From NCBI GenBank assembly GCA_016281475.1, contig JAEEIS010000195.1, positions 1-32,685 of the forward strand: DNA of 32,685 nt. Reading direction: 5' to 3'. This document shows positions 14,957 to 21,897 of the stretch, one piece after another. Both the position numbers and the translations under genes were made by a program. The DNA comes from Bacteroidales bacterium. Its GTDB lineage: Bacteria > Bacteroidota > Bacteroidia > Bacteroidales > P3. The notes beneath the pieces were generated by a model. The model did not search any database and had not been told where the DNA came from. It was given only the letters and a program-made list of their open reading frames with translations. Position 1 is the first letter of the stretch; each line of letters starts with the position of its first letter.

Positions 14957-15700
14957 ATGAAGAAACTATTAATGTGTGCGGCGATGCTTGCCTTTGCTGC
15001 CAATGGTTGGGCGCAGAGCGTGGTGGTGGGCGACACGCTGGAGGCGCGGTTTGTCAGCCGTACGGTTGAAGAATACTTTGCCTATTGGGGGAAGAGTCCT
15101 TATGCGCGGCTGCCCAAGCACAACATCACCTTGATAACGGGCATCGACGCAAAGCTGTTGCCTGATACGGTCGCCGGGCTGCCCGTCAGGGTATTGAAAA
15201 ACGAAAAGCTGCTGCGCAAGCGGAAAAACCGCGAGCTGACGAAAGACCCAATCTACTGGGTGAGGCTGCTTGTGCCAGACCCCGACACAATCATGATAGA
15301 TGTGGTATTGGTGAAGTGGGATGTCTCGTTTGAAGGAAGAAAGATAAAGATTGAAGCCCACTGTGGAGGGGATATGGGCTATATCCCCCATGGGCGCTTC
15401 GTGTATGATGAGAAAGTAGAAAAATGGAATGAGTTCTTCTATGAGGAACTGCGGGAGCAAAAGGCAAAAGAGTTCGATGGTATATTCCACGATGCCGTTA
15501 TTCAAGAGCGTACCATTAATGATACGGCTTTAAAAGGGATGTTGATTATATATCACTACAATTCGTCTCTACCTCCCGATACGATAAGAACTAAGCGTAG
15601 TGGGGTGCGAACAATGCATATCTACCATGGCAGTGAGATAGAATATCCCTATATGCAAGAGCTGAAGGTTGAGGGCGTTGAGGTGAAGGTGAAGTACTGA
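14957..15700 (+). CDS. Secreted protein of unknown function
   Basis: A clear Sec signal peptide (MKKLLMCAAMLAFAANGWAQ, cleavage after AQ) precedes 227 residues. The mature part has charged, mixed alpha/beta sequence such as RTVEEYFAYWGKSPYARLPK, DPIYWVRLLVPDPDTIMIDV and AHCGGDMGYIPHGRFVYDE. No family or catalytic motif is recognised. Its sequence style, with short Asp-Thr-Ile phrases (PDTIMI, PDTIRT), is shared with the CarboxypepD_reg-like protein two genes upstream (PDTIRR), hinting at a related lineage-specific group. It is the third gene of the apparent operon and is followed by a small gene remnant and a terminator. Confidence 0.65.
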   Translation: MKKLLMCAAMLAFAANGWAQSVVVGDTLEARFVSRTVEEYFAYWGKSPYARLPKHNITLITGIDAKLLPDTVAGLPVRVLKNEKLLRKRKNRELTKDPIYWVRLLVPDPDTIMIDVVLVKWDVSFEGRKIKIEAHCGGDMGYIPHGRFVYDEKVEKWNEFFYEELREQKAKEFDGIFHDAVIQERTINDTALKGMLIIYHYNSSLPPDTIRTKRSGVRTMHIYHGSEIEYPYMQELKVEGVEVKVKY

Positions 15701-15710
15701 TAGTTGGTGT

Positions 15711-15803
15711 TCAAAGAAGAACGACGAGAATGGGTTGAAAGAACACTGGGAGCAAGACCTACAGAAAGCCCGCGAGGCCGGTAAGCGAATGGCTGCGAAA
15801 TAA
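15711..15803 (+). pseudogene. Possible 3' remnant of a lost gene
   Basis: Right after the secreted protein, another frame reads SKKNDENGLKEHWEQDLQKA then REAGKRMAAK and stops at 15801-15803. The stretch is rich in Lys and Glu, looks like an amphipathic helix, and has protein-like codon use, but no start codon or signal precedes it. It may be the tail of a gene whose body was deleted. An alternative is that it is chance coding. Confidence 0.3.
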
Positions 15804-15828
15804 ATTCACACCCATTGCCGAAGATATT

Positions 15829-15869
15829 ACATCCACCCGGAAGACACACTGGGCGGATGTTTCTTTTTT
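15829..15869 (+). terminator. Intrinsic terminator of the 13.4-15.7 kb genes
   Basis: ACATCCACCC (15829-15838) pairs with GGGCGGATGT (15851-15860) with one A-C mismatch and a 12-base loop. The T-rich run TTCTTTTTT follows. It separates the secreted-protein group from the flavodoxin operon, whose promoter begins about 25 bases later. Confidence 0.8.
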
Positions 15870-15892
15870 ACCTTTCGTTGAAAATAAAGTTC

Positions 15893-15921
15893 TTTGAATT
15901 TTGGGAAAAGTTGTATCTTTG
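15893..15921 (+). promoter_or_regulatory. Promoter of the flavodoxin/YjbR/acetyltransferase operon
   Basis: TTTG at 15893-15896 and a -7 box TATCTTTG at 15914-15921 are 17 bases apart, close to the Bacteroidota consensus. This places the transcript start near 15928 and rules out the in-frame start at 15894, supporting an ATG at 15993 or the alternatives at 15948-15960. Confidence 0.7.
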
Positions 15922-15992
15922 CAGTCCCTTTTTTGTCGGACTTTAGATGGCCGACGATGATGAAAAATATTGGAATCAAAATAAGTAACAGA

Positions 15993-16529
15993 ATGAAGAA
16001 AGTAATTGTAATATCAACCAGTCTCCGACCTGGTTCGAACAGCAATATTTTGGCGGAGCAGTTTGCCGAAGGCGCGAAAGCCGCTGGGAATGAGGTGGAG
16101 TTTGTTTCTCTAAGAGGGAAGGAAATCAAGTTCTGTATCGGCTGCCTGTCGTGCCAGAAGACTGGTGCCTGCGTCTTTAAGGACGATGTGCCGGCCATTA
16201 TGGAGCGTGTCTTGAATGCCGATGTGGTCTGCTGGGCTACGCCCGTCTACTACTATGGGATGAGCGGCCAGATGAAGACCCTCATCGACCGTATGAACGC
16301 CATGTATCCCAAGGACTACCGCTTCCGCGATGTCTACCTGCTGACAACGGCCACCGAGGATGCCGACCACACTCCCAAGGGTGCCGAACATGGCTTGAAG
16401 GGCTGGATAGACTGCTACCCCAAGAGCCGCTTGGCGGGCACCCTCTTCTGCGGTGGCGTCAGCTTCCCTGGCGACATTGCCGAAAATGACAAGTTAAGGG
16501 AAGCCTACGAGATGGGCAAACAGATATAA
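15993..16529 (+). CDS. Flavodoxin-family NAD(P)H-dependent oxidoreductase
   Basis: A 178-residue FMN-binding reductase of the flavodoxin-like superfamily. It begins MKKVIVISTSLRPGSNSNIL, with the phosphate-binding loop of the flavin in STSLRPGSNS. A Cys cluster CIGCLSCQKTGACVFKDD lies at about 46-63, as in iron-sulfur-flavoprotein-like and multimeric flavodoxin members. WATPVYYYGMSGQMKTLIDR (about 85-104) is the family signature around the isoalloxazine ring. In-frame Mets lie upstream (15948, 15957, 15960), but 15993 gives the usual strand-1 start. The stop overlaps the next ATG by one base (TAATG), so this gene is coupled to the YjbR protein. Substrate unknown. Confidence 0.88.
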   Translation: MKKVIVISTSLRPGSNSNILAEQFAEGAKAAGNEVEFVSLRGKEIKFCIGCLSCQKTGACVFKDDVPAIMERVLNADVVCWATPVYYYGMSGQMKTLIDRMNAMYPKDYRFRDVYLLTTATEDADHTPKGAEHGLKGWIDCYPKSRLAGTLFCGGVSFPGDIAENDKLREAYEMGKQI

Positions 16530-16900
16530 TGAACATAGAGGACTACCGCAACTATTGTCTCTCATTGGGCGAGGACGTAGAGGAAAAGTTCCCCTTCACA
16601 GCGTTCCACTATGCGTCCAACGTGTTGGTGTTCTATGTCTGTGGACACATGTTTGCCTTCTTCGACTGCGACCATTACACCGTCGTTACGCTCAAGTGCC
16701 AACCCGACCGTATCGAGGAACTGAAGGAACAGCACTCCTGCATCGGCAAGCCTTTTAATGAGTCGCCCAAATACTGGATTGGCGTCGACCCCAATACCGC
16801 TTCAGACAGCCTTCTCAAAGAGCTTACCCGCATCTCATACGAGATAGTAAAAGCAAAGTACAAAGCAAAGAGAACCACGAATATCACAAATGGGCGGTAA
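16529..16900 (+). CDS. MmcQ/YjbR-family protein
   Basis: The 123-residue length and the sequence fit the MmcQ/YjbR family. It begins MNIEDYRNYCLSLGEDVEEK followed by FPF, then VLVFYVCGHMFAFFDCDHYT, VTLKCQPDRIEELKEQH and SPKYWIGVDPNTASDSLLKE. This matches the family pattern of an N-terminal helix, a beta-sheet with KxxP and a W..V motif. YjbR-like proteins have a CyaY-like fold and are proposed to bind DNA; their role is not established. It overlaps the flavodoxin gene by one base and is followed by an acetyltransferase 23 bases later, forming a small stress- or redox-type operon by context only. Confidence 0.88.
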   Translation: MNIEDYRNYCLSLGEDVEEKFPFTAFHYASNVLVFYVCGHMFAFFDCDHYTVVTLKCQPDRIEELKEQHSCIGKPFNESPKYWIGVDPNTASDSLLKELTRISYEIVKAKYKAKRTTNITNGR

Positions 16901-16923
16901 GCACGACAAAAACAGTACATGGT

Positions 16924-17499
16924 ATGACCGAGAAAGAGAAACAACAACACGGTGAACTGTATAATCCTGCCACAGACTCAGAGCTGAAAGTTGACATGCT
17001 GCGGGCAAAGGAGTTGTGCTTTGAGTATAACAACCTTTCTCCGGCGGATGACGAAGGCAGAAGCGAAGTGCTGCGTCAACTGTTGGGGCGTGTAGGCGAG
17101 CGGTGTTGCATCATGCCTCCCTTCTGGTGCGACTATGGCTTCAACATTGAGGTGGGCGACGACTTCTTTGCCAACTACAACACGGTCATCCTCGATGGAG
17201 CAAAGGTGCGCTTCGGCAATCATGTCTTCATAGGACCCAGCTGCGGTTTCCACACCGCCCACCACCCTCTTGACGCCGAGCGTCGCAACACAGGTGTGGA
17301 GTGGGCCCATCCCATCATCGTAGGCGACAACGTATGGATAGGTGCAGGGGTGCAGGTACTCCCCGGTGTGACCATAGGCGATGGAGCCGTCGTAGGTGCC
17401 GGCAGTGTGGAGACCAAGGACGTGCCACCCAATACCGTTGTGGCCGGCAACCCCGCCAAATACATAAGATGTGTGGAGTCTTCGCTAACAGATTCATAG
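16924..17499 (+). CDS. Maltose/galactoside-type sugar O-acetyltransferase
   Basis: A 191-residue member of the left-handed beta-helix acetyltransferases (Maa/LacA type), which move an acetyl group from acetyl-CoA to a sugar hydroxyl. The N-terminal Mac segment (KEKQQHGELYNPATDSEL) leads into CCIMPPFWCDYGFNIEVGDD, then the hexapeptide repeats. The catalytic His region is FHTAHHPLDAERRNTG at about 117-132. The CoA side is IVGDNVWIGAGVQVLPGVTI followed by VVAGNPAKYIRCV. Residues and length match the family. It lies 23 bases after the YjbR gene. Sugar substrate unknown; detoxification of non-metabolised sugars is the usual view of this family. Confidence 0.92.
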   Translation: MTEKEKQQHGELYNPATDSELKVDMLRAKELCFEYNNLSPADDEGRSEVLRQLLGRVGERCCIMPPFWCDYGFNIEVGDDFFANYNTVILDGAKVRFGNHVFIGPSCGFHTAHHPLDAERRNTGVEWAHPIIVGDNVWIGAGVQVLPGVTIGDGAVVGAGSVETKDVPPNTVVAGNPAKYIRCVESSLTDS

Positions 17500-17503
17500 T
17501 GGG

Positions 17504-17558
17504 TGTACAATGCATTCTATAGATGCATTGTACATGGTGGTATCTATGTTTTTTTTTC
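17504..17558 (+). terminator. Hairpin followed by a T run, probable terminator
   Basis: A perfect 12-bp inverted repeat (TGTACAATGCAT / ATGCATTGTACA at 17504-17515 and 17523-17534) with a 7-base loop lies 4 bases after the acetyltransferase stop. A run of nine or more T (from 17550) follows about 15 bases later, further than in a classical terminator. It most likely ends the flavodoxin operon. A protein-binding palindrome is the alternative. Confidence 0.5.
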
Positions 17559-17621
17559 AATAGACTGTAACATTTCGGTACCTTTTTGCGACTACTATAT
17601 AGGACTAACAAAAAAACATCT

Positions 17622-18293
17622 ATGCAAAAGACAAAACTGACAATGGTAATGCTGGCCGCTGTGCTGTTCGGTGGCTGTGCCCCGTTGGCGAAGGTGGTGT
17701 TCGGCATCGATGAAATCAAAAAGGTGGACGAGGAGCGCATCGCGTCATTCTTTGACGAAAGCCGTGAGAAGGTGTCCTGTTCGCAGATTGAGACCACTGC
17801 GGCACAGGTAGACAGCCTTATCCGCCTTGACCTCGACAGCACCCAGATGCAGCATCGTGCACAGCCTGTGCAGGTGCTCTATTTCGACGGTGACTCCCTC
17901 ATATTTTGGCATATCAACTGCTACACGCAAAGCGGATTTCTCTCCTTCGATTGGAACAACCACGGCTCCTTTGTCCATTTTCCCCCGTCGCCAACCGTGG
18001 TTTACGATCCGCATCACAGCATGACCCTCGACCGCTATCGTGCCATCATCCCGGAACTGAAAACGACGACCCGCTACACCGTTGTCATCCTTTGGAGCAA
18101 TATGCTCCGCAAGGTGTCGCGCAAAGCTGTCGAAGCGGTGGCTGCGAACATCAAAGGCCGAGGTGATTGCACTCTCCTCCTCGTCAACACCGACCGCTGG
18201 TGGGTGGAATACCTAACAAAACAAAGAAATAGAGAACTCAAAAACAATAATTCTTGTTTGCCGATACACAATGATGTCGTACATGGTAGTTGA
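17622..18293 (+). CDS. Lipoprotein of unknown function
   Basis: The start at 17622 gives a type II signal peptide (MQKTKLTMVMLAAVLFGGCA, lipobox FGGC); an in-frame start 36 bases earlier would add only a basic extension. The 223-residue product has segments such as VDEERIASFFDESREKVSCS, QVLYFDGDSLIFWHINCYTQ and YTVVILWSNMLRKVSRKAVE followed by CTLLLVNTDRWWVEYL. I know no family with certainty. The alternating strands with ILWSNML and LLLVNTD give an impression of a thioredoxin-like or alpha/beta fold without a CxxC. It stands alone between a terminator and the AT-rich gene at 18382, with no clear promoter match. Confidence 0.65.
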   Translation: MQKTKLTMVMLAAVLFGGCAPLAKVVFGIDEIKKVDEERIASFFDESREKVSCSQIETTAAQVDSLIRLDLDSTQMQHRAQPVQVLYFDGDSLIFWHINCYTQSGFLSFDWNNHGSFVHFPPSPTVVYDPHHSMTLDRYRAIIPELKTTTRYTVVILWSNMLRKVSRKAVEAVAANIKGRGDCTLLLVNTDRWWVEYLTKQRNRELKNNNSCLPIHNDVVHGS

Positions 18294-18381
18294 ATCTATG
18301 GCCGCATTTTGCCTCGGTGGAGACACAATAGAATCACTAAAGTTGCGTTATAACCAATAACAGTTGTATTAACTTTTGGCA

Positions 18382-18894
18382 ATGGAGCAGCTTTTCTTTA
18401 GTTTTGGATGCGAACACAAATGGCGTGAGATCCAAATTGAGCCTGTAACGAAGTATTATTCCTACAAATTGTTGGAAGAGACTGACCCCATTGTCTCGGA
18501 TTCAAGGTATATCGTCAAAAAAGGCACGATGAGATATGATTTAATGACCTATCAAAATTGGTCGCAATTCCTCATATCCGAGAAACTAAAGTCTCTTCTT
18601 GAAAAGTACAATTTCAACGGCTACAAATGCTTTCCGGCTGACATAGAAGGCATTTCTGAAACATACTATGGATGGCTGAACATTAATGAAGTCGGCCCGA
18701 TAATAAAAGAAGACAGAGACAAGAATCTTTTGTGGTTTGACTTGAACACATGGAAAAACTATGATATTTTCCACCTCAAAGACACATATATGAATGTCTG
18801 CACAAAGGAGGTGAAGGAAGCCATCGAGAGGGAGAAGAATTCCAATATCACGTTTGACCCTTGCTATGGAGTAACAAATGTTAATGCTCGGTGA
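18382..18894 (+). CDS. Hypothetical protein, possibly of DUF1629/Imm11 immunity type
   Basis: A 170-residue soluble protein without signal peptide. Start at ATG 18382 is chosen over an in-frame TTG 6 bases upstream. Its layout recalls DUF1629/Imm11-like immunity proteins: N-terminal sheet (EIQIEPVTKYYSYKLLEETD), a central FLISEKLKSLLEKYNFNGYK helix (the pattern of binding 'vSekfkelle' motifs), then CFPADIEGISETYYGWLNIN and LLWFDLNTWKNYDIFHLKD. That assignment is from pattern memory and uncertain. The gene is visibly richer in A and T than its neighbours and no toxin gene is next to it. Both points fit an acquired orphan immunity gene, which is inference. Confidence 0.55.
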   Translation: MEQLFFSFGCEHKWREIQIEPVTKYYSYKLLEETDPIVSDSRYIVKKGTMRYDLMTYQNWSQFLISEKLKSLLEKYNFNGYKCFPADIEGISETYYGWLNINEVGPIIKEDRDKNLLWFDLNTWKNYDIFHLKDTYMNVCTKEVKEAIEREKNSNITFDPCYGVTNVNAR

Positions 18895-18947
18895 AACTGA
18901 CCGGATGAAACAACAAACCGAAGTCAAACAATAAACACATTAAGACA

Positions 18948-19301
18948 ATGAAGAAGACATTGATGCTATGCGCGGCGATGATTGCCCTTGCCGCCTGCAA
19001 TAACAGCAAGGTCGCAAACGATACGGATAGTACATTTGATACGGCCACCCCTGTCGCAAACGTACCAACGGAAGAGGCAATCAAGGATTCTGTCGACAAA
19101 ATGGGGAAAGACTCTATCTACGGTGAGCTGCCATTGTCATTCGATTTTATAAGCCGAGAGGAATGGATAGAGTGGGTCAAAAGCTCAGTCCGTTATGATA
19201 GAGACCACGATAGTATTACTTTTGATTCTGCTATTAAACTCTATAGCAGTTATGAATGGATAACGAGGGATTCTATTGAGAAATGGTGGAGACAACGATA
19301 G
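18948..19301 (+). CDS. Small lipoprotein of unknown function
   Basis: A 117-residue protein with signal and lipobox MKKTLMLCAAMIALAAC (Cys17), then an Asn/Ser/Asp/Thr-rich linker, VPTEEAIKDSVDKMGKDSIY, and ISREEWIEWVKSSVRYDRDH to the end (SIEKWWRQR). No family is recognised. Signal sequence and small size resemble the neighbouring lipoproteins. Another tiny lipoprotein frame begins within 20 bases of its stop. Confidence 0.6.
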   Translation: MKKTLMLCAAMIALAACNNSKVANDTDSTFDTATPVANVPTEEAIKDSVDKMGKDSIYGELPLSFDFISREEWIEWVKSSVRYDRDHDSITFDSAIKLYSSYEWITRDSIEKWWRQR

Positions 19302-19315
19302 GCATAGATATACCC

Positions 19316-19447
19316 ATGCACACCCCAATCAAGACCCTGGCTATATGCGCGGTGGCGCTGCTGCTGGCCGGATGCTGTAATCAAGCCAATCACCTTGTTG
19401 CCAACCGCACTTACGAAGCCTTCGAAGACGATTTGAAACTGAAATAA
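19316..19447 (+). CDS. Very small lipoprotein (43 residues)
   Basis: A short frame from ATG 19316 (an in-frame ATG at 19283 overlaps the previous gene) reads MHTPIKTLAICAVALLLAGC, a complete type II signal peptide with lipobox LAGC. It is followed by CNQANHLVANRTYEAFEDDL and KLK. The mature peptide would have about 24 residues. It resembles entericidin-like or lysis-type small lipoproteins only in size. Gene order (lipoprotein 14 bases upstream, DUF362 lipoprotein 26 bases downstream) and the intact lipobox favour a real gene, perhaps a truncated one. Confidence 0.5.
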   Translation: MHTPIKTLAICAVALLLAGCCNQANHLVANRTYEAFEDDLKLK

Positions 19448-19473
19448 TCACCAAACGACTAACGAATATAACA

Positions 19474-20565
19474 ATGAAACCAACACATTTATTCACAACA
19501 CTGGCTCTCTGCGCTGCCCTTGCGGCTTGCGGAGGTAGCCAACAAAAAGAAACAGCAGACACCATGAATCAATCTCCAGAACCTGGCACGGACGGCAACA
19601 AGTACGTGCCCTACGAAGAGCGCACGGGCGAAGAGGCCATTGTCTACTTTACTCGTGACCTATCGGCCAACGGCCTCATCAAGGCTTATGAGAAAGTCAA
19701 TGGCAACATTTCCGGCAAAGTGGCTGTGAAGCTGCACACCGGCGAAAAGAACGGCCCCAACATCATCCCCCACGAGTGGGTGAAGGCATTGATGAAGAAA
19801 GACCTCAAGGACGGTACCATCGTGGAGACCAACACCTATTATGAAGGCGACCGCTACACCACCGCACTGCACCGTGAAACGCTAAAGGTGAACGGCTGGA
19901 CTTTCGCACCTGTGGACATTCTCGACGAGGAGGACACCGTCACCCTACCTGTCGTGGGCGGCAAATGGTTCACCTGCATGTGTATGGGCAGCCACCTGAC
20001 CAACTACAACTCGCTCGTGGCTCTCACCCATTTCAAGGGTCACACCAAGGGCGGCTTCGGCGGCTCGAACAAGAACATCGGTATCGGCTGCGCCGACGGC
20101 CGCATAGGCAAAGCATGGATACACACCACTCCCGGTCAGGATGACCAATGGGACATATCGGAAGAGGAATTCATGGAACGCATGACCGAGAGCACCAAGG
20201 CCACTATTGACCATTTCGGCGATAGAGTCTGCTATGTGAACGTGATGCGCAACATGTCGGTATCGTGCGACTGTGAAGGACTTGCAGCCGAACCCGTCGT
20301 GACACCCAATGTGGGCATCCTCTCTTCCACCGACCTGCTGGCCGTAGACCAAGCCTGCATCGACATTATCTATGCCATGACTGCCGAAGAGCACCACGAT
20401 ATGGTGGAACGCATCGAAAGCCGTCACGGACTACGTCAGCTCTCCTACATGAAAGAACTCGGCATGGGACACGACCGTTATATCCTCATCGACCTGGACA
20501 ACGGCGGCAAACGCATCACCGCAGCCGAAGCTGCTCAAGGCCTTAAACCGTTTGTACAAAAATAA
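19474..20565 (+). CDS. DUF362-domain lipoprotein
   Basis: A 363-residue protein with lipobox LAAC (MKPTHLFTTLALCAALAACG) followed by a Gln/Thr/Asp-rich linker. The body is a DUF362 domain: GKVAVKLHTGEKNGPNIIPH at about 80-100, GTIVETNTYYEGDRYTTALH, LTHFKGHTKGGFGGSNKNIG and MSVSCDCEGLAAEPVVTPNV, with LSSTDLLAVDQACIDIIY near 285. The CDCEG cluster is where many DUF362 proteins bind metal or continue into a ferredoxin domain; here no 4Fe-4S ferredoxin follows. The biochemical role is not established. The CDF transporter starts 4 bases after its stop, so the two are cotranscribed, suggesting metal-linked work by context. Confidence 0.85.
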   Translation: MKPTHLFTTLALCAALAACGGSQQKETADTMNQSPEPGTDGNKYVPYEERTGEEAIVYFTRDLSANGLIKAYEKVNGNISGKVAVKLHTGEKNGPNIIPHEWVKALMKKDLKDGTIVETNTYYEGDRYTTALHRETLKVNGWTFAPVDILDEEDTVTLPVVGGKWFTCMCMGSHLTNYNSLVALTHFKGHTKGGFGGSNKNIGIGCADGRIGKAWIHTTPGQDDQWDISEEEFMERMTESTKATIDHFGDRVCYVNVMRNMSVSCDCEGLAAEPVVTPNVGILSSTDLLAVDQACIDIIYAMTAEEHHDMVERIESRHGLRQLSYMKELGMGHDRYILIDLDNGGKRITAAEAAQGLKPFVQK

Positions 20566-20569
20566 CCGT

Positions 20570-21673
20570 ATGGACCGTAATACACAAATCATCCGCACCA
20601 GTTGGGTGGGCATCGGTGCCAACGTGCTGCTGGCGGCGTTCAAGGCCGTAGTGGGTCTTTTGGCTGGCAGTGTGGCCATTGTGATGGACGCTGTCAACAA
20701 TCTGAGCGACGCCCTGTCGAGCGTCATCACCATCTTGGGAACAAAACTCTCAGCGCGTCCCGCCGACCGCGAGCACCCCTTCGGCTTCGGCCGTGTGGAG
20801 TATTTCAGCGCCATCCTCATTGCCCTCATCGTGCTGGCTGCCGGTGTCACCTCGCTGGTCGAGTCGGTAAAGAAAATCTTCGCCCCCACCACACCTAACT
20901 ACACTACCGTAACATTGGTGGTCATCATCGTGGCTATCGCCGTCAAACTGTTGCTGGGCCGCTACGTGAAGCACAAGGGCAAACAGCTGAAGAGCGACGC
21001 ATTGATAGCCTCTGGCTCCGATGCGCTGTTCGATGCCATCATCACGCTGGCAACGCTTGTCTCGGCAGGCATCATGCTGCTGTGGGGTGTATCAATCGAC
21101 GGCTATCTCGGTGCGGCCATCTCTCTGCTCATCGTCAAGGCGGGTTTTGAGATGCTGGCATCGCCCATCAACGAACTGTTGGGCAAGAAGGTGTCGCCCG
21201 AGTTGACTCGCCAAATCAAGCACGATGTGGCGGGGCAGGAAGGTGTGCGCGGTGTGTTCGACCTAATCCTCCACAGTTACGGCCCCGACGTGATGATTGG
21301 CTCGCTGCATATCGGCGTCGACGACACGATGAATGCCCATGACATCCAAGGACTCACACGCCGCATCTCCACCCTGATGTACGAACGCTACGGCATCATC
21401 ATGACTGTCGGCATCTACGCCGTAGCCACAGGCAAGGGACCCGTGGCCGAACTGCAGAGCAGCGTCATGCAAAGGCTATCGCAACACAAGGAAATCGTGC
21501 AGGTGCACGGCTTCTATTATTCCGAGAAAGAGCAGATGCTGTCAGTGGATGTAGTGCCAGACATCTCCATTCGCGATGAAGAAAAACTTGTCCGTACCCT
21601 TACCACCGAGTTACAGCCTTTGGCTCCAGGTGTGCAAATCATCATTGTAGTCGACCATAATTATAGTGAGTGA
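20570..21673 (+). CDS. Cation diffusion facilitator (CDF) transporter, probably manganese-type
   Basis: A 367-residue inner-membrane metal/proton antiporter. Six helices are visible, followed by the cytoplasmic dimerisation domain (LILHSYGPDVMIGSLHIGVD, MLSVDVVPDISIRDEEKLV). Family marks include MDAVNNLSDALSS in helix 2 and ADREHPFGFGRVEYFSA. The metal-site residues are Asn43-x3-Asp47 in helix 2 and Asp151-x3-Asp155 (SDALFDA) in helix 5, not the HxxxD of zinc exporters. Published comparisons of the family associate Asp/Asn sets with manganese export (MntE-like), so Mn(II) efflux is favoured; zinc or iron remain possible. An upstream TTG in frame lies inside the DUF362 gene, so ATG 20570 is preferred. 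It follows that gene by 4 bases. Confidence 0.88.
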   Translation: MDRNTQIIRTSWVGIGANVLLAAFKAVVGLLAGSVAIVMDAVNNLSDALSSVITILGTKLSARPADREHPFGFGRVEYFSAILIALIVLAAGVTSLVESVKKIFAPTTPNYTTVTLVVIIVAIAVKLLLGRYVKHKGKQLKSDALIASGSDALFDAIITLATLVSAGIMLLWGVSIDGYLGAAISLLIVKAGFEMLASPINELLGKKVSPELTRQIKHDVAGQEGVRGVFDLILHSYGPDVMIGSLHIGVDDTMNAHDIQGLTRRISTLMYERYGIIMTVGIYAVATGKGPVAELQSSVMQRLSQHKEIVQVHGFYYSEKEQMLSVDVVPDISIRDEEKLVRTLTTELQPLAPGVQIIIVVDHNYSE

Positions 21674-21841
21674 AATAACTAACGAACTTCATCTTTCCTC
21701 TTATGCACCCTATTGATTCTTTTTAGTGGGGCTTGCTATCTTGAATGTGGTGGCGATAAATAATACACTATAGTTTAAGTGATTAAATGCTGTGGGCAAA
21801 TATTTTTGACTCTATGTGGGTGTGAATCCAAATATTTTTTG

Positions 21842-21849
21842 TATATTTG
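21842..21849 (+). promoter_or_regulatory. -7 box of the ptb promoter
   Basis: TATATTTG is an exact TAnnTTTG match, 48 bases upstream of the ptb ATG. No TTG lies at the normal -33 spacing. Upstream, CAAATATTTTTG (21797) and CAAATATTTTTTG (21829) form an imperfect direct repeat 32 bases apart that could be a regulator site; that is speculative. The remainder of 21674-21897 shows nothing else. Confidence 0.5.
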
Positions 21850-21897
21850 CAATCAGTATTTTTTGAGTCTATTATTAATTAAAAAACTTATAATAAA

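Noticed and set aside
15894..15992. N-terminal extension of the flavodoxin-family protein
   Set aside because: It would start inside the promoter -33/-7 region, upstream of the expected transcript start.
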